Shown here in pieces: positions 57,701 to 60,000 of a stretch of 60,000 bases of DNA. The notes beneath the pieces were generated by a model. That model was not told the DNA's origin and did no database searches. It was given only the letters and a program-made list of their open reading frames with translations. Source of the stretch: Hydractinia symbiolongicarpus (Eukaryota; Cnidaria; Hydrozoa; Anthoathecata; Hydractiniidae); the NCBI RefSeq assembly GCF_029227915.1, contig NC_079877.1, positions 12,401,351 to 12,461,350 on the forward strand, read 5' to 3'. Position 1 is the first letter of the stretch; each line of letters opens with the position of its first letter. Made by a program: the position numbers and the translations under genes.

Positions 57701-58627
57701 TATAATTTACTTTAGCCACAAGTGGTTACAAATTGTTTTTACTGGTGTAGTTGCGGCGCAAAAAAAATGTTAATTCATATGTCGCTGAAAAAACAATTGC
57801 TTTTTTTTCTTTGTAGTGCCTTTAGCTTTTCTTACGCATGTGTGATCGCACAAAGTCCTATGGATTTTTCATTTGCGATTTTAACACGTCAAATAAATAC
57901 CAACAGTATTACGTTTTAAAATGCATTTTTCCATATGTTGGCAAATGCTAAGGGAGCCGTCACCAATTATAAACACTGCAACTGCCCTTAACCCTATTCA
58001 AGCTTTAAAGGGGACTGTTCAGCCCCTTCCCACAACCTACCTCTACCCTTTTCGATATGTTCAGCATGTTGAACGTTCAGTAAACTTCACGATCTGTATC
58101 TTAAATAAAGTGCTTTGAAATAAAAATCATGCACAACCTGTGTTATAAACAAAAGTTCTTGAAATAAAAATCATGCACATTTAATATCTCATTTGATTGC
58201 TTCTCTGTGTGAGAAGCTATGCAGAATTATTTTTACCTTTTTTAAAAAAAACAATCGTTCGTAAGAGCTTTTGTTTTACTTTGCCCACGAATGTATCTGT
58301 TCTGGCTAAAACAGTCAGTAAGGTTTAAAGCGCTACATAAATATTACGTAACAGGGTCACGTGCTACTAAAGAAGACTGGAAAAAAAGAAAAAGGTCAAA
58401 GATACCCAAGATGGCAGTCAAGCAAGAAGAAGTATAAATATTTAAAAAGCTATATACCTGAAGTTAAACAAAGTTTTTAACAAAAAGTGAATATGTCATT
58501 GAAAATTTTTTATTGAAATCTTTCAGCTCAGTCCAACTTGTAAAAGTACCTTGGGATTCCTTCAAGATCCTAAAAATATGGCAAGCTTTTTGTTTTAAAT
58601 ACAAAATTTTAATTAAAAGCTTACTTT
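54746..58627. repeat. Intergenic with two TTAACCCTAT repeat copies
   Basis: No supported gene except the candidate signal-peptide exon at 55191. TTAACCCTAT at 56672-56681 (then GGGGGGAATTCCGCC) and at 57988-57997 (then AAGGGG...CAGCCCCTTCC) are copies 2 and 3 of the family at 340-740. A G-run is at about 57043-57054. Confidence 0.5.
55191..55290 (-). CDS. Candidate alternative first exon with signal peptide
   Basis: On the minus strand an acceptor (CCTATTTTTAG, ending 55330) is followed by an exon with ATG at 55290, MDLWYLSHKIMIALVIKLFM, ending ...TECNK in phase 1 at GTAAAC. It would join in frame to exon 2 of the giant receptor (49143). An upstream ATG in the same exon opens a short uORF. 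No other exon in between fits it. Unproven; it may belong to a gene not otherwise visible. Confidence 0.35.
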
Positions 58628-59235
58628 TTCATGTTTGAGAAGTGGAAGAAAGGACTGGAAGAGAAAGGGCTAAGGGTGAACATAGGTTCTGCTTGGAAAA
58701 AGTTCAGAAAGTTACTTCCTTTGTTGACTAGCAGAGCCTTGTCAATTGATTTAAAAGGTAGGTTGTATGAGGCCTGTGTAGGAAGTGTTATGTTGTACGG
58801 TAGTGAGACATGGGCAGTGAAGCAGGAAGATCTTGACCGTTTAGAAAGGAATGATATGAGAATGGTTAGGTGGATGTGTAACGCCAGTCTGAGAGACAGA
58901 AAGAGTTCAGATGAGCTAAGAAGCACGCTAAGTATCCGTAGAATTAAAGATGTTATCCTGATAAAAAGATTGAATTGGCTGGGGCTCTTGGAAAGAATGG
59001 AGGGGGGTAATTGGGTAAGAAAGTGTAGACACTTGATAGTTCCTGGGGCAAAGCCCAGAGGCAGACTGAGAAAGACTTGGCAGGGGGTTATAAGGACAGA
59101 CTTGATACAGAGGAAGTTGAGTTTAGATCTAACACAGCCTAGATCAGATTGGAAGAGGGTCATTAATATACCCCGTCCAACCCATGCTAGCATGGAAAAC
59201 GGACGTTAGGCTGAGAATGATGAATGATGATGATC
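58628..59235 (+). pseudogene. LINE fragment 2, internally deleted
   Basis: One open frame of about 192 codons joins KWKKGLEEKGLRVN directly to IGSAWKKFRK, so the zinc-finger and YLGD region of fragment 1 has been deleted cleanly in frame. It then runs SETWAVKQEDLDRLERND, KPRGR and HASMENGR. It has the same 3' terminus (CCCATGCTAGCATGG, then TGATGAT). The YxDD block is absent. A truncated non-LTR copy close to fragment 1 in sequence. Confidence 0.85.
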
Positions 59236-59640
59236 AAGTAAACTGAACTTCTTTATTTGTCCAAAGCAACAATGATTCCATTACACGTAGCCGACCTTGT
59301 CATTAGCTATAGCAAATTATAGCAAGGTTTATTTATTAAGGCATTATATATTTTAAGGCCACAGTTATGGTAAGACTATAAAGAATAATGAAGATAATAT
59401 TTGTCAAAAAGTTAGAATAGTTAGGCCAAAATCAAAAAACACTATTCTTATATAAAACAGCATCTATCTCCTAGAGAAGAACTTATAGAAACAATGTATT
59501 TCTATAGGAATGAGTAGATACAACACGTTCTGTATGCGTTGGACTATTTATAGAAGGTCTGGGATTGGGTAGGAATGCAGGTGCCTCCTTCATGCTTCGT
59601 CACATGCACAAAAATATTATGCTATACTGGGCATCAGAAG
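59236..59640. other. Intergenic, nothing recognised
   Basis: AT-rich sequence following the LINE fragment; no gene or clear repeat. Confidence 0.55.
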
Positions 59641-59856
59641 ACGTCTTCGTGAGCATCAGGCTTAGAGACAGATGAGATGCCCTGAGTGTCATGTCCTCGA
59701 CATGTCGTGAGCGTCAGGCACATGCTAATTACTGGTCCTTTCATTTATACCCTGAGCATTAGGTGTATAAAAGAATTGAGATGCCCTGAGCATGAGGTGC
59801 ATCGATATGCCCTGAGCGTCAGGCGCATTGACATGTCCTGAGCATAGCGCTGCATT
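59641..59856. repeat. Array of about seven short hairpin units
   Basis: Units of about 22 bases around CCTGAGC.TCAGG, each bordered by ATGC...GCAT-type arms, occur at about 59644, 59677, 59702, 59747, 59781, 59807 and 59833. Most fold into a 9-bp stem with one bulged base and a 3-base loop. Stem changes are partly compensated between copies. Confidence 0.65.
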
Positions 59857-60000
59857 TTAGGGATACAATAAGCATGGTACTAATATTATCTGGCTAAACC
59901 AACCTTACAGGCTCTTACAGACTCTAAATGGAGTTTTTCAACTTTGATGTAAAGTGTAAAATAAAATGTAAAGAATGTTACTGTCCTATGAACTAAAATC
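59857..60000. other. Window end, nothing recognised
   Basis: Ordinary AT-rich sequence to the window edge. Confidence 0.5.

Noticed and set aside
57722-57919. ORF with a signal-like hydrophobic stretch
   Set aside because: No donor, no downstream exons and no domain; probably chance.

Overview
The window is animal (eukaryotic) nuclear DNA. It is AT-rich, genes are split by GT-AG introns, and it carries animal-type domains (Ig, fibronectin III, LDL receptor class A, C-type lectin-like, TRAF zinc fingers) plus remnants of LINE, Ty3/gypsy, hAT, pogo-like and MITE-type elements. The overall look (AT-rich, marine-invertebrate repeats, many Ig-superfamily receptors) fits a cnidarian, perhaps a hydrozoan. 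That assignment is inference, since no species marker is present.

Layout. 1-10.8 kb: repeats and transposon debris (a tRNA-like sequence, hairpins, three unexplained small minus-strand ORFs, a decayed Ty3/gypsy gag-protease, a palindrome-rich MITE). 10.86-14.0 kb (minus): seven exons, all joined in phase 0, of a TRAF-type zinc-finger/coiled-coil protein. Its 5' part (probably a RING) is not found, and no MATH domain is visible. 14-20.4 kb: no gene, but an hAT transposase piece, an AAGCGCCC-rich MITE and pogo-like ends. 20.48-25.18 kb (plus): a complete 7-exon gene for a 490-residue type I membrane protein with three Ig-like domains and a very basic tail. Its fourth intron holds about 1 kb of TTTG/TTGG repeats. 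25.2-27.9 kb: intergenic.

27.90-49.63 kb (minus): the centrepiece, a complete gene of 31 coding exons plus one alternative last exon. I assembled it exon by exon; every junction keeps frame, giving 2,779 or 2,771 residues. Order: signal peptide, 2 Ig, then 20 FN3 domains interleaved with 7 LDLa and 2 C-type lectin-like domains, then a transmembrane segment and a short tail. Nearly all exons are symmetrical (phase 1-1). An RGD sits in the FG loop of the last FN3 domain. Two tandem terminal exons each encode their own transmembrane segment, tail and stop codon, so the gene can make two receptors with different cytoplasmic tails.

49.6-60 kb: the upstream region of that gene, with a candidate promoter near 51.2 kb and a possible alternative signal-peptide exon at 55.2 kb; two related LINE 3' fragments, interspersed repeats and an array of short hairpins.

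The two receptor genes are convergent, and a TRAF-like adaptor lies about 6.5 kb upstream of the smaller one. This could be a recognition/adhesion/immune neighbourhood, but nothing in the sequence proves that the products work together.
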